This document shows positions 22,954-31,594 of a stretch of 33,398 nucleotides of DNA, one piece after another. Where the stretch lies: positions 1-33,398 of the forward strand of contig NYVR01000073.1 of the NCBI GenBank assembly GCA_002684655.1, in the 5' to 3' direction. A program made the translations under genes and the position numbers. The notes under the pieces are model-generated. The model worked only from the letters and a program-made list of their open reading frames with translations. It ran no database searches and was not told the origin of the DNA. This DNA comes from Planctomycetota bacterium (GTDB lineage: Bacteria > Planctomycetota > UBA1135 > UBA2386). The stretch's first letter is position 1. The number at the start of each line of letters is the position of its first letter.

Positions 22954-24315
22954 CTACGCGTCGACCAGCGTGAACTTGAGCTCTGCCTCCGCGACGAGCT
23001 TCCCAGCGACCTTGCAGCGCGCTCGAACATGACCGACCTGCGGGCGCGCGCGGATGGTCTCGACCTCGATCCGCAGCTGGTCGCCCGGAACGACGGCGCC
23101 GCGCAGCTTGACCTTATCGATGCTCCAGAGCACCGCGAGCTTGCCTGTGTTCTCCAGCTTGCGCAGCAGCAGCACGCCCGCGAGCTGCGCCATCGCCTCC
23201 AGCTGCAGCACGCCAGGCATGATCGGCTGCTCAGGCCAGTGACCCTGGAAGAACGGCTCGTTGATCGTGACGTTCTTGATCGCTACTGCCTTTTGGAATC
23301 CGTCCAGCTCGATGACGCGGTCGATCAGCAGGAACGGATAGCGGTGCGGCAGCAGCTTGAGGATGTCGCGGATGTCCAGGCCCGTGTCAGTCGGGACGTC
23401 GCCCTGCTCCTGCTCGCGCTCGCGCTCCTCTAGGATCCGCTGCACCAGGGCCATGTTGAGGCCGTGTCCAGAGCGCGTCGCGATGATGTGCGCGTCCAGG
23501 TCGACCCCGACATTGGCGATATCGCCGATCAAGTCGAGGATCTTGTGACGCGCCAGCTCGTCTTCCCAGCGCAGCGTGTTCTCTTGCGGACCGTCCGGGC
23601 CTACGACGAGCGTGTTCTGGTTGTTGGCGCCCTTGCCAAGCCCGGCGGCACGCAGCGCCTCGACCTCGTGCTGGAACACGAACGTGCGGGCCGGCGCGAT
23701 GTCGCGCGCGAAGCTGTCGGGCGTCATTTCAAACGCAACGATCTGCTTGGCGCCGATGACCTGGCCGTTGTGCCCGTTCGCCTCTACCTCAGCGGGATAG
23801 TCGAGGTGATATTCGATCGTAAGCTTGCCGGTGCCTGGCAACGCGACGATGCTCGCCGCGCCGTCGCGCACGTAGATCGGCTGCTTGACGGCGTAGAGCG
23901 GTCGCGGCATCCGCGAATCGACGGCGCCCGTCGTCTGCAGGCCTTCGAAGAACTGCACCGCCGAGCCGTCGAGGCCAGGCACCTCTTCGCCGTCAATCTC
24001 GACGATCGCGTTGTCGATGCCGAGCGCATAGAGCGCCGCGAGCAGGTGTTCGCAGGTGTACACCTCGGCGCGACCGTCCTGGATGCAGGTCCGGCGCTGC
24101 CGCGCCTTCATGTTGGCGCCGTGGGCCCGGACAACGGGCTGATCCTCGAGGTCGGTCCGCACGAACGAAACGCCCGTGCCGGCCTCTGCCGGACGCACGG
24201 TGATGCGGATCTCCTTGCCCGAGTGCAGACCTACGCCCGCATACTCGACCGGCTCCCGGACCGTCCGTTGCATCCTGCTGGATGCCGTGGCCACGTCGTC
24301 GTTGTTCGCAACCAC
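22954..24315 (-). CDS. lpxC/fabZ: LpxC-FabZ fusion: UDP-3-O-acyl-GlcNAc deacetylase / 3-hydroxyacyl-ACP dehydratase
   Basis: This bifunctional cytoplasmic enzyme links the committed step of lipid A synthesis to fatty-acid elongation. Residues ~14-297 are LpxC: E89-H90 (YTCEHLLAAL), H257 and D261 (RHKILDLIGD) for zinc and catalysis, and H284 (SGHGLN). Spacing is identical to the A. aeolicus enzyme. A short acidic linker (EEREREQEQGDVPTD) precedes FabZ (~313-453), with LLPHRYPFLLIDRV and FFQGHWPEQPIMPGVLQLEA containing catalytic H359 and E373. Both active sites look intact. The start is GTG 24315, with GGAG overlapping the end of the ompH-like gene six bases upstream. LpxC-FabZ fusions are known in Bacteroidota and relatives. 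No lpxA follows here. Confidence 0.95.
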   Translation of the reverse strand: MVANNDDVATASSRMQRTVREPVEYAGVGLHSGKEIRITVRPAEAGTGVSFVRTDLEDQPVVRAHGANMKARQRRTCIQDGRAEVYTCEHLLAALYALGIDNAIVEIDGEEVPGLDGSAVQFFEGLQTTGAVDSRMPRPLYAVKQPIYVRDGAASIVALPGTGKLTIEYHLDYPAEVEANGHNGQVIGAKQIVAFEMTPDSFARDIAPARTFVFQHEVEALRAAGLGKGANNQNTLVVGPDGPQENTLRWEDELARHKILDLIGDIANVGVDLDAHIIATRSGHGLNMALVQRILEEREREQEQGDVPTDTGLDIRDILKLLPHRYPFLLIDRVIELDGFQKAVAIKNVTINEPFFQGHWPEQPIMPGVLQLEAMAQLAGVLLLRKLENTGKLAVLWSIDKVKLRGAVVPGDQLRIEVETIRARPQVGHVRARCKVAGKLVAEAELKFTLVDA

Positions 24316-24321
24316 CGAGGT

Positions 24322-25005
24322 CTACTCCTTCCCCGGTGGCGTCGCCTTCGGGGCGCGCTCCGGCGCGTTGCGATCTGGCACAGGGATCATCAACTCTTTG
24401 ATGACGTCGCCGGTCATGTCGACCTCATTGGCGGCGAACCAAACATTCCGTCGGTCGTAGGCGTTCACCCGCACCTTGACCTCTTGGTCCGAGAGTTGGT
24501 CGATCGGCTCTGTAGAGGGCCTGATGTCGTGCTTCGTCATGACGACGCCGACGCCCTTGCGCTTGGCCACGACGCCGATGACGTATTCCATGTCCTCATA
24601 CACCGAGAGGGTGTTGCGCAGCTCCTGCTTGAGCATGCTGTCCCGGTAGGACTTGCGCTGGTAGTCGAGGGTCTGCAGCAGCATCTGATATTCGAACTCT
24701 TTGTCGGCCCGGTCCTGCGACCCCTCAGCGAGCACCTGGACCGTGCCGCGCAGCTCGTCGGCGCGCGCCGACATCTGCTTCAGCTTGACCTCGTATTGCT
24801 TGACGCTGGCGTCGACCTCAGCGCGCAGCTTGATGTAGCGCGGGTATTGCTCGACCGCCTTGATGACGTTTACGACGCCGACGATCGGAGCCGTCGCCGA
24901 ACGAGTAGCGGCGGCGTCCTGGGCGCCCTGCGCGGCGACACACGCCGTCAACGTCAAAGCAGTAACGACGGGACGGAACAAACGTGAGGAAGATGCAGTC
25001 GACAT
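24322..25005 (-). CDS. OmpH/Skp-family periplasmic chaperone
   Basis: The start at ATG 25005 (MSTASSSRLFRPVVTALTLTACVAAQ) gives a signal peptide and 227 residues. The frame upstream to 25206 is arginine-rich and not credible. The mature protein begins with the family strand IVGVVNVIKAVEQYPRYIKL. A long charged coiled coil follows (about 60-145), rich in K, E, R and Q heptads, then the closing beta strands (VGVVMTKHDI, DRRNVWFAA). Skp-type trimers hold unfolded outer-membrane proteins in the periplasm. A neutral, proline-rich tail (PERAPKATPPGKE) is extra. Skp next to lpxC/fabZ is a common envelope-cluster arrangement. BamA, often adjacent, is not visible here. Confidence 0.88.
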   Translation of the reverse strand: MSTASSSRLFRPVVTALTLTACVAAQGAQDAAATRSATAPIVGVVNVIKAVEQYPRYIKLRAEVDASVKQYEVKLKQMSARADELRGTVQVLAEGSQDRADKEFEYQMLLQTLDYQRKSYRDSMLKQELRNTLSVYEDMEYVIGVVAKRKGVGVVMTKHDIRPSTEPIDQLSDQEVKVRVNAYDRRNVWFAANEVDMTGDVIKELMIPVPDRNAPERAPKATPPGKE

Positions 25006-25088
25006 ATCAGGGTTGGTAAGCGCGGGCCTCGTTGGCACAGAAAGTAGCAGGGGCGCGCGCCCAAGGCCAACGAACGGGCCGAGATCCG

Positions 25089-26255
25089 TCACCCGCGGAT
25101 GGCCTGGAGGACGTCGCCGAGCAGTTCGTCGACGGGCTCGAGACCAACAGCGATCCTCATCAAACCAGGCGCGATGCCGGCGGCCTCCAGCTGCGCCGGC
25201 GTGCACGCCGCGTGCGTAGTGAAGGCCGGCACGGTCGCTAGCGTCTCGACCCCCCCGAGGCTCGCGCCGCGCGCGATCACCTGCAGGCGGTCGAGCGCGC
25301 GCAGGACGTCAGGCAGACCGCCCGCTAGCTCTAACGTCACGACCGCGCCGCCGCCGGTCATCTGTCGCTCTACCAAGGCCCGATCAGGGTGGTCCTCGAG
25401 GCCGGGGTAGGTGACCGCGACGATGCCCCCCGCGCTCCGCTGGGCCTGCAGGCCGCGCGCCAGCGCGAGCGCGTTTTCCTGCTGCGCTTGAACGCGCAGC
25501 CCCAGCGTCGGCCATGAGCGCTGCAGCAGCCACGCCGAATCTGGCGCCAGGATCCCGCCGCTGCGCCGCCGCCACCCCTCGATCAGGTCGAGGTGCTCCC
25601 GCCGCCCCGCGACCACGCCGGCGAGCACGTCGGAGTGACCACCGAAGAACTTCGTCGCCGAGTGCACGACGAGGTCGACGCCGAGGTCGAGCACCCGCTG
25701 GATTGGCGGCGGCGAGAACGTGCCGTCGAAGACTGTCACGGCGCCAGCGCTGCGTGCGAGCTCGACGACACCGCCGATGTCGGCAACGCGCAGCGTCGGG
25801 TTTGTTGGCGACTCAAACACCACCAGCTTGGCCGGGCGCTGCAGCTGCGCACGGAGCGCGTCGAGGTCGACCGAGGAGAAGCGGTCGACGACCACCCCGA
25901 ACCGCGGCAGGTCCTCGGTCGCGAAGGCAGACGTGCCGCCATACACCTGCTCGGCGACTAGCGCGCGGTCGCCGCTAGACAGCAGCGCGCCAAGCGCCGC
26001 GCTCATCGCCCCCATCCCGGACGCGAACGATACGGCGCCCTCGGCGCCCTCCAGCGCCGCGACGGCGGACTCGAACGCGCGGCCGTTGCGGTGTCCCAGT
26101 CGCTGATAGAACTCGCCCGCCTGCTCCGCGAGACCGCAGGCCCGCAGCGTCTCCGCGTCCGGCTGGGCCGTCGTGCTGCTGCGATCGATGAGCGGCGAGA
26201 GCGGACCGAGCGGCGGCTGGTGAGCTCGCGGGGTCCCGTAGAGCGGTTCGGACAT
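25089..26255 (-). CDS. Cys/Met-metabolism PLP-dependent enzyme (cystathionine synthase/lyase family)
   Basis: This 388-residue fold-type I enzyme carries the PLP lysine K202 in VVHSATKFFGGHSDVLAG. It also has the phosphate-binding SFASGMGAM (76-84), Y105 (AEQVYGGTSA), FESPTNPTLRVAD (147-159) and D177 for the pyridine nitrogen. Members catalyse gamma-synthase, gamma-lyase or beta-lyase reactions on cystathionine, methionine or homocysteine, and motifs do not separate these. Two departures from typical members are FYQRLGHRNG in place of 'Y-x-R-x-x-N-P-T', and FDGTFSPPP in place of 'D-N-T-F'. Substrate may therefore differ. The gene is divergent from the JAMM peptidase across a 48 bp gap. JAMM peptidases take part in sulfur transfer in some bacteria. 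Confidence 0.9.
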   Translation of the reverse strand: MSEPLYGTPRAHQPPLGPLSPLIDRSSTTAQPDAETLRACGLAEQAGEFYQRLGHRNGRAFESAVAALEGAEGAVSFASGMGAMSAALGALLSSGDRALVAEQVYGGTSAFATEDLPRFGVVVDRFSSVDLDALRAQLQRPAKLVVFESPTNPTLRVADIGGVVELARSAGAVTVFDGTFSPPPIQRVLDLGVDLVVHSATKFFGGHSDVLAGVVAGRREHLDLIEGWRRRSGGILAPDSAWLLQRSWPTLGLRVQAQQENALALARGLQAQRSAGGIVAVTYPGLEDHPDRALVERQMTGGGAVVTLELAGGLPDVLRALDRLQVIARGASLGGVETLATVPAFTTHAACTPAQLEAAGIAPGLMRIAVGLEPVDELLGDVLQAIRG

Positions 26256-26303
26256 GCTGGGATGTTGTTTGAACCGGGCTCAGCTTGCAACGAAGCTGCG
26301 CAC

Positions 26304-26720
26304 ATGGCCGACGAGGTGATCTGGACCGAAGCGGTGCGGGATCAGCTGCTACGCGCCGCAGCCGCCGCAGCGCCTCGCGAGTGCGTGGTCGTGCTCGGCG
26401 GCACGCGAGCTGGGACACAGACATCGGTCACCGACCTCGTCGCGGTCCCCAACGCCGCCTATAGCTGCGACAGCTTCGCCCTCGCGCCCGACGTCTTCGC
26501 CAGCGCCGAACACACCCTCCGCGACCGCGGGCTCGCGTTCTTGGGTTTCGCGCATAGCCACCCCGAAGGAACGCCGGCGCCCTCTCTCCGTGACCGGGCG
26601 GAGCTGTGGACAGGTTGCCTGCAGCTGATCGTTGCCGGCGAGCGCGTGCACGCATACCGGCTGGACCGCGACCGCGTCCCCCACGTTGTCTCTTTGACGA
26701 TGCAGGGGCCAACGGCGTGA
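26304..26720 (+). CDS. JAMM/MPN+ metallopeptidase (M67-like)
   Basis: This short protein of 138 residues contains a complete JAMM zinc site: E26 (PRECVVVLGG), then H84-S-H86-P, S94 and D97 in AHSHPEGTPAPSLRD. In prokaryotes such proteins remove C-terminal adducts from ubiquitin-like sulfur carriers (for example Mec releasing cysteine from CysO), or act as isopeptidases. I chose ATG 26304; an in-frame ATG at 26262 would extend it by 14 residues (MLFEPGSACNEAAH). Its TGA overlaps the GTG of acpS by four bases (GTGA), implying translational coupling. No ubiquitin-like carrier or E1 is adjacent. The only MoaD-like domain in the window is fused in moaDE. Confidence 0.85.
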   Translation: MADEVIWTEAVRDQLLRAAAAAAPRECVVVLGGTRAGTQTSVTDLVAVPNAAYSCDSFALAPDVFASAEHTLRDRGLAFLGFAHSHPEGTPAPSLRDRAELWTGCLQLIVAGERVHAYRLDRDRVPHVVSLTMQGPTA

Positions 26721-27094
26721 TCGTCGGCGTCGGCGTGGACGCGGTCGAGATCGCCCGCATCGAGCGGCTCCTGGAGCGCGGCAGCGAACGCTTTCAGCAG
26801 CGGGTCTTCACCGAAGAAGAGGTCGCATACTGCAGCAGGCGACCGCGGCCGGCTGAGTCGTTCGCGGCGCGGTTCGCAGCCAAGGAAGCCGCGCTGAAGT
26901 GCCTGGGGACCGGCTGGGCCGACGGCGCCGGGTTCCGCGAGGTCGAGGTCGTTCGCCAAAGCAGCGGCGACACCGAGCTGACGCTGCACGGCGCCGCGGC
27001 GGAGCGCGCCGCAGCTCGCGGGATCCTCCGATGGCATGTCTCCCTCACGCACACCGAGACGACGGCGACGGCGTTCGTCGTAGCCGAAGCCTGA
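26717..27094 (+). CDS. acpS: Holo-[acyl-carrier-protein] synthase
   Basis: AcpS transfers phosphopantetheine from CoA to apo-ACP. The start is GTG 26717, overlapping the JAMM stop by 4 bp. The reading frame extends upstream, but the conserved protein begins exactly here: VIVGVGVDAVEIARIERLL. Diagnostic residues are D8, FTEEEVAYC, and FAARFAAKEAALKCLG with E57 and K61, matching E. coli D9, E58 and K62. The 125-residue length is standard, and the end WHVSLTHTETTATAFVV is also canonical. It supplies the ACP needed by FabZ-type lipid synthesis elsewhere in the window. Confidence 0.94.
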   Translation: MIVGVGVDAVEIARIERLLERGSERFQQRVFTEEEVAYCSRRPRPAESFAARFAAKEAALKCLGTGWADGAGFREVEVVRQSSGDTELTLHGAAAERAAARGILRWHVSLTHTETTATAFVVAEA

Positions 27095-27173
27095 GCGGCC
27101 CGCGTCCCCGCCCGGGACGATCCGCGCCCGAGCCTTGAGCAGGGTTTGCCCCTACTCCGAAGGCTGATGGGTC

Positions 27174-28286
27174 GTGCTCCGCATCCAATGCCTCACGCAG
27201 AATCTGCTCCTGGTAACGTCTTGCGCCTTGGCAGCGAGCTGTAAGACCGCAGACCAAATGGTCTACGACCGGCTGACGGTTCGAGCAGCGCTCTCAGCGC
27301 CCGTCGCAGCGACGCTGCTCTCGGCAGCGCTCCGCTCGCAGCTCAGCGCGGCCACGGCGCGCTTCGACGCCGGCGCCGCGGTGTCGACGATCAACGACGC
27401 CTTCATCGTCTCGTTCGAGCTTGGACCGCAAGGCGACTGGCTGCCGTGCGCGGACCAGCGCATGCGTCTGCAGCTACCAAACGGTGAGGGCGCCGTCTCG
27501 GTCGGTCACGCGCAGACACCGCAGCGCTGGGTCGGCGCAGGATTCGGTCACGCGAGGGTCGCGGTTATCGAGCTGCGCGTCACGCCCTTCGGCGGCGGCT
27601 GCGAAGTCGACTGCTTCGCGCCGAGTGCACGCAGCGCCGAGGTCACGTCGCTCATCGGCAGGACGCTGTCGCTGGCCTCGGACGACGAGCGCGGCGGCCC
27701 AGGCGCCGCAGAGCCGAACCTCACGGCCTGGCGGCTGGGCATGCTGCTGCAAGCCGCCCGCGACGCCGTGGACCGCGGCGGACGCGCGCTTCTCCTGCGC
27801 CGCGCAGCACAGCTACCCGGCGCGCCGAGCGCGGTCTACGAAGAGCTCGGCGAGTTCGCTGCTGCCGCTGGCCAGCTAGATCAAGCCCTCGCACGCCTGC
27901 GCCACGCGGCGCTCCGCTGCCAAGACCCCATCCAGCGAGCCCGTATTGCCCGCCGCGTGCACCTCGTCGTCGACCGCGCCGGCCGGCCGGCGCGGCTGCG
28001 GCAGGAGGCGCTCGGCGACATCGCGGCGGGCGACCTGCCCGGCGCCGAGCAGCGGCTCCACAGCGCCCGACGCGCCGCGCCTTGCCCGCACATCGACTAT
28101 CGACTGTTGGCCGTGTTGCACCGCTACCGCGGGGACGAGGTCGCCGCGCTCGCCGCAGAACTGCTCGCCCGCGAACACGAGGTCGCGCAGGAGGCAGCCA
28201 TACATGACCGGCCCAAGCTGCCTGCGACCGCCGCGACGCGCCCGTCGCCTCTCTCGGTCGACGGGCAGCGAGGCCGGCGCCGGTGA
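27174..28286 (+). CDS. Lipoprotein with C-terminal helical repeats, unknown function
   Basis: The start is GTG 27174 (MLRIQCLTQNLLLVTSCALAASC). Hydrophobic residues followed by LAASC give a lipobox, so the mature protein begins near C23. Residues ~75-170 form a beta-rich domain (AFIVSFELGPQGDWLPCADQ, ARVAVIELRVTPFGGGCEVD, with several cysteines). From ~185 the sequence becomes alanine/leucine/arginine helices arranged like tetratricopeptide units (VYEELGEFAAAAGQLDQALA, AALGDI-type repeats), ending in a basic tail. I do not recognise a family; outer-membrane or periplasmic scaffolding is possible. The stop lies only three bases from the convergent kinase stop. Confidence 0.68.
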   Translation: MLRIQCLTQNLLLVTSCALAASCKTADQMVYDRLTVRAALSAPVAATLLSAALRSQLSAATARFDAGAAVSTINDAFIVSFELGPQGDWLPCADQRMRLQLPNGEGAVSVGHAQTPQRWVGAGFGHARVAVIELRVTPFGGGCEVDCFAPSARSAEVTSLIGRTLSLASDDERGGPGAAEPNLTAWRLGMLLQAARDAVDRGGRALLLRRAAQLPGAPSAVYEELGEFAAAAGQLDQALARLRHAALRCQDPIQRARIARRVHLVVDRAGRPARLRQEALGDIAAGDLPGAEQRLHSARRAAPCPHIDYRLLAVLHRYRGDEVAALAAELLAREHEVAQEAAIHDRPKLPATAATRPSPLSVDGQRGRRR

Positions 28287-28289
28287 CCC

Positions 28290-31200
28290 CTAGAGGCCAA
28301 ACGCCCACAGCGACGCAGCGCGCACCGAGATCTCCTGCTTGGGATACAAGCAGAACGATGGCGGCGTCTTTGCGTCGAACTCGCACAACTGACGCAGCAT
28401 CTCTTTCCCTTCGAAGGACACTGCGACGTTCGCTTGGTTCGGCGTGAGCTGGATAACGTCGACGCTTAACCGGTGTAGGGTCTGGGGGACCACCGTCGCA
28501 CGAGCGGGCGCGAAGGCTCCAGTCAGCGCTTTCGAGTAGGCGCGCCGCGCGCGCGCTTCGTCCATCGTGGCGCCGTCGATCAGTTCGATCTGCACGCTGT
28601 CGTTGGCGGCGAGCACCACGATCACGCGGACCCCGTCAAACTGAAGCAGGTAGCTCCGGTCCCCGACCTCGGGGCCAGGAAACGAAAGCTCAAGCTCAAG
28701 GCGCGTGTGCTTGCCGAACGGCACATCGCCGGGGGCCGCTCGCAACGCGAGCTGAGGCAGCTCGATGAACGGCCGTGCACCGCCGCCGAACTCAAGCTGC
28801 TCATTCCGAAGCGCCCACCCGTCGCCCGCCCCGCTAAGCAGGGCGACCGCCGAGAACTGCAGCTGCGCCACCAGCCCGCCGTCGTTGACGCGGACATCGG
28901 CGCGCACGTCCGAGGGGACCTCGGCGCGGAGGTCGGCGAGCATGTTGGCCCGCCGGAGCGCAAGGTCACGTCGCCGGCGCGCGTCGCGGAGCAGCCGGAG
29001 CTGACGACCGGTCAAATCTCCGAGCGGCCGGCTCTCCACGCGCAGGAGCGCGCGCGTCAGTTCCCGCGGTGACCCTCCCTGCTCGACGTCGACCATCGCC
29101 CGCTCGAGCATCGCCAACAGACTGTCCGTGTCGACAGCGACGTCGTGGACCTCCTGCGCCTGGGCGAGCTGGACCCGCCCCGCGACTTGCTCGAATACGA
29201 AGGCGCGCTCTGCGGCGCCAAGGTCTGCCAGGACCGCCTCTAGATCGCCGGTGTCACCTGCGACGAGACGAAGCACCGTCATCCCGAGGCCGCCGTCTTC
29301 GCCAGCGAGCCGATCGGACGCCCCGATCGTCTGCAGCAAGCTGCCGATGCGCAGCTCCGTGAGACGCATCGGGCGAGCGGGCTGACCAACAGCCTCGCCC
29401 AACAGGCGCAGCTGCGAGCCGTACGGCTCGGCACGCAGCACGAAGGGTTCAGCGCCGCCAGCGAGGAACCCGACGGCGCCGCGATTGCGCCCCGCGATTC
29501 GCTGCAGGATCGCGGCGCCTACATCTCGAGCCGCGCAGAGGCACCGTCGATGCTCTACGAGCTCGCGTCGCTGCTCTTCGGTCGCCGGCTCCGCGTCGAC
29601 CAGCACCGCCAGCGCCGACTCGGCGTCGCCGTGACAGTAGACGCGCCACGCCGAGTCACAGCGGCGATCAAAGCGTCGCGCCACGCTCTCAAGACGATGC
29701 TGCGCGACCACCTGCTCCGCGACGGCGAGCTCTCGCTCAATCTCCGGCCAGGGGTCACGGCCAACCTCGAAGCACGCAGGCGCGGGCCAGTGCCGCGCGA
29801 GGTCGCCGCGCAGCTTGCGGAGCCCTGCGGCAAAGAGGTCCGGATCTCCGGATCCCTCGGTCAGGTCGGCGCGTAGCTCACGCAGGGCCGCAGCGACGTG
29901 GTTGCGCATAGCTTGAACGACGGCCGTCTCCGCCGCGCTGAGCATCGATAGCGCTCGCTGGGATCGTTCGCGCAGCTGCTGCTCCAGCCGCGCGCGAATC
30001 TCCGCGGACAGATATTCCGGCAACGGTCTGCTAACGCCGTCGCAGAAAGCAGTCAGCGCGATCTGCCAGTCCCCGATCGCATCGGCGAAGCGGCCGAGGC
30101 GCGCGTTGCTGCTGGCGCGGCCTGCGACGACCGTGCCGAGGTGCTGTTCAAAGCGGGCGAGCAGCTCTTCGTCGCGCCGCTGCGACCGCTCACGCACAGC
30201 CGCCCGCAGCACCTCTACGCGATCCAGGCGCACGCTCGCTGGCAGCTGCGTCAACTCGATCCCGCACGCCTCGCGAATCCTCGGGAGCAGCTGTTCTCGG
30301 TCGAAGCGCGCCGCGCTCGGCCATCTTCGCGGGTCACGCAGCCAGGCGTTGAGCTCGTCGTCGCCAGCGCCTTGGAAGCTGTCGACGACCCTGTCCAGGG
30401 ATACCTGCAGCGCCATCTTCGCCTCGGCGCGACGCTGCTCTAACGGCCCGATGGCCCCCAGGGGCGCGTCGGAGACGCTGCGCAACCGCAGGTGCCTCGC
30501 ACCCGCCGAGGGCATCGCGGCGAGCTCGTCGTCGAGCCCTGCCAGGAACTGCGCGCCGGCAGGCTCTACCTCGCGCGGCTCGACCATTTGGCGTCCCAGC
30601 CACCAGGACCCTGCGGCTAACAGCAGAGCGCCCGTCGCGAAGGAGACCGGCCGCAGCCAGCGAAGTGAGGGGCCGCCGACAGCGTCCAAACGCGCAGCGT
30701 TGACGCTCGGGGGCAACGCTTGGTCCAAGCGATCGAGGTCATCCAGCAGCTCGCGCGGGGTTTGATAGCGCGCGGACAGGTTCTTAGCGAGCAGCTTGCG
30801 AATCACCAGGGACAGGCCGTTCGAGACGGCGGAGTTCGCCTCGCTCGGCGGCACGACCGTCTCGTTGAGCACGCTCGTGATCAACTCGGCCATCGTGTTC
30901 CCGGCGAACGGCGGGACCCCTGTCGCCATGTGGTAGATGGTGGCACCGAGCGAGTAGAGGTCGCTCCGGACGTCGACGTCCTGCGGGTTCCGTGCCTGCT
31001 CAGGCGAGATGTACATCGGCGTACCGACCGTCGCGCCGTCGCGCGTCAGGGTCAGGTCGGTCGGCCCTTTGGCGAGCCCCATGTCCGTCAGCTTTACGCG
31101 GCCCGCTTCGTCGATCAGGATATTGCCTGGCTTGATGTCACGGTGGATCACGTCGCGCTGATACGCGTGATCTAGCGCCTCTGCGACGCCGCGGGCGACA

Positions 31201-31538
31201 CGCAGCACGTATTCTTCGGCGAACATGCCCCACTCGACGAGCAGTTGTCGGAGTGACTTGCCTTCGACGAACTCCATCACGAAGAAGTGATAGCCGCCTT
31301 CTTCGCCCAGGTCGTAGCCCGTGACGATGTGAGGGTTGCTCAGTGAAGCGACGATGCGAGCCTCTCTGCGCAGCCGCTCGACGTAGCGTTTGTCGCGGGC
31401 CAAAGAGGGCTTCAGGATCTTCAATGCCACGATCCGGCCCAAGCGCTTGTGTCGTGCCTTGAAGACGGTGCCCATCGCGCCGCCGCCCACGCGATCGAGG
31501 AGCTCGTAGTCAGGAAACGGCTGGTCGAAGTTCGTCAC
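28290..31538 (-). CDS. Receptor-like Ser/Thr protein kinase with large C-terminal region
   Basis: This protein has 1082 residues and starts at GTG 31538. The kinase domain (11-272) is complete: glycine loop VGGGAMGTVF (17-26), K40, E59, catalytic loop IHRDIKPGNIL with D134 and N139, DMG (152-154) in place of DFG, activation segment with TVGTPMYISPEQA, and APE-type SPE. A single membrane helix lies at about 297-315, so the remaining ~765 residues are probably periplasmic. Most of that region is helical and charged. The last ~170 residues (GGLVAQLQFSAVALLSGAGD, then RLELELSFPGPEVGDRSYLLQFDG) resemble a concanavalin-like sandwich. The likely output is phosphorylation of cytoplasmic partners. The upstream FHA-containing regulator is the obvious candidate, with its stop 56 bp before this start. 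Confidence 0.92.
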   Translation of the reverse strand: MTNFDQPFPDYELLDRVGGGAMGTVFKARHKRLGRIVALKILKPSLARDKRYVERLRREARIVASLSNPHIVTGYDLGEEGGYHFFVMEFVEGKSLRQLLVEWGMFAEEYVLRVARGVAEALDHAYQRDVIHRDIKPGNILIDEAGRVKLTDMGLAKGPTDLTLTRDGATVGTPMYISPEQARNPQDVDVRSDLYSLGATIYHMATGVPPFAGNTMAELITSVLNETVVPPSEANSAVSNGLSLVIRKLLAKNLSARYQTPRELLDDLDRLDQALPPSVNAARLDAVGGPSLRWLRPVSFATGALLLAAGSWWLGRQMVEPREVEPAGAQFLAGLDDELAAMPSAGARHLRLRSVSDAPLGAIGPLEQRRAEAKMALQVSLDRVVDSFQGAGDDELNAWLRDPRRWPSAARFDREQLLPRIREACGIELTQLPASVRLDRVEVLRAAVRERSQRRDEELLARFEQHLGTVVAGRASSNARLGRFADAIGDWQIALTAFCDGVSRPLPEYLSAEIRARLEQQLRERSQRALSMLSAAETAVVQAMRNHVAAALRELRADLTEGSGDPDLFAAGLRKLRGDLARHWPAPACFEVGRDPWPEIERELAVAEQVVAQHRLESVARRFDRRCDSAWRVYCHGDAESALAVLVDAEPATEEQRRELVEHRRCLCAARDVGAAILQRIAGRNRGAVGFLAGGAEPFVLRAEPYGSQLRLLGEAVGQPARPMRLTELRIGSLLQTIGASDRLAGEDGGLGMTVLRLVAGDTGDLEAVLADLGAAERAFVFEQVAGRVQLAQAQEVHDVAVDTDSLLAMLERAMVDVEQGGSPRELTRALLRVESRPLGDLTGRQLRLLRDARRRRDLALRRANMLADLRAEVPSDVRADVRVNDGGLVAQLQFSAVALLSGAGDGWALRNEQLEFGGGARPFIELPQLALRAAPGDVPFGKHTRLELELSFPGPEVGDRSYLLQFDGVRVIVVLAANDSVQIELIDGATMDEARARRAYSKALTGAFAPARATVVPQTLHRLSVDVIQLTPNQANVAVSFEGKEMLRQLCEFDAKTPPSFCLYPKQEISVRAASLWAFGL

Positions 31539-31594
31539 CGGGTCGTCATCATCTCACCGAGGGGCCGGCTTGCCTACGCCCTCGCGCGGTCACA

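Noticed and set aside
23464-24987. Long plus-strand frame (507 codons) opposite LpxC-FabZ and OmpH
   Set aside because: Antisense to two genes with intact catalytic or family motifs; the product has no recognisable domain.
24375-25050. Sigma54 promoter at TGGCAC occurrences (24375, 25033)
   Set aside because: Neither has TTGC or GC at the required spacing after TGGCAC, and both lie in or beside minus-strand genes in positions without a matching downstream start.
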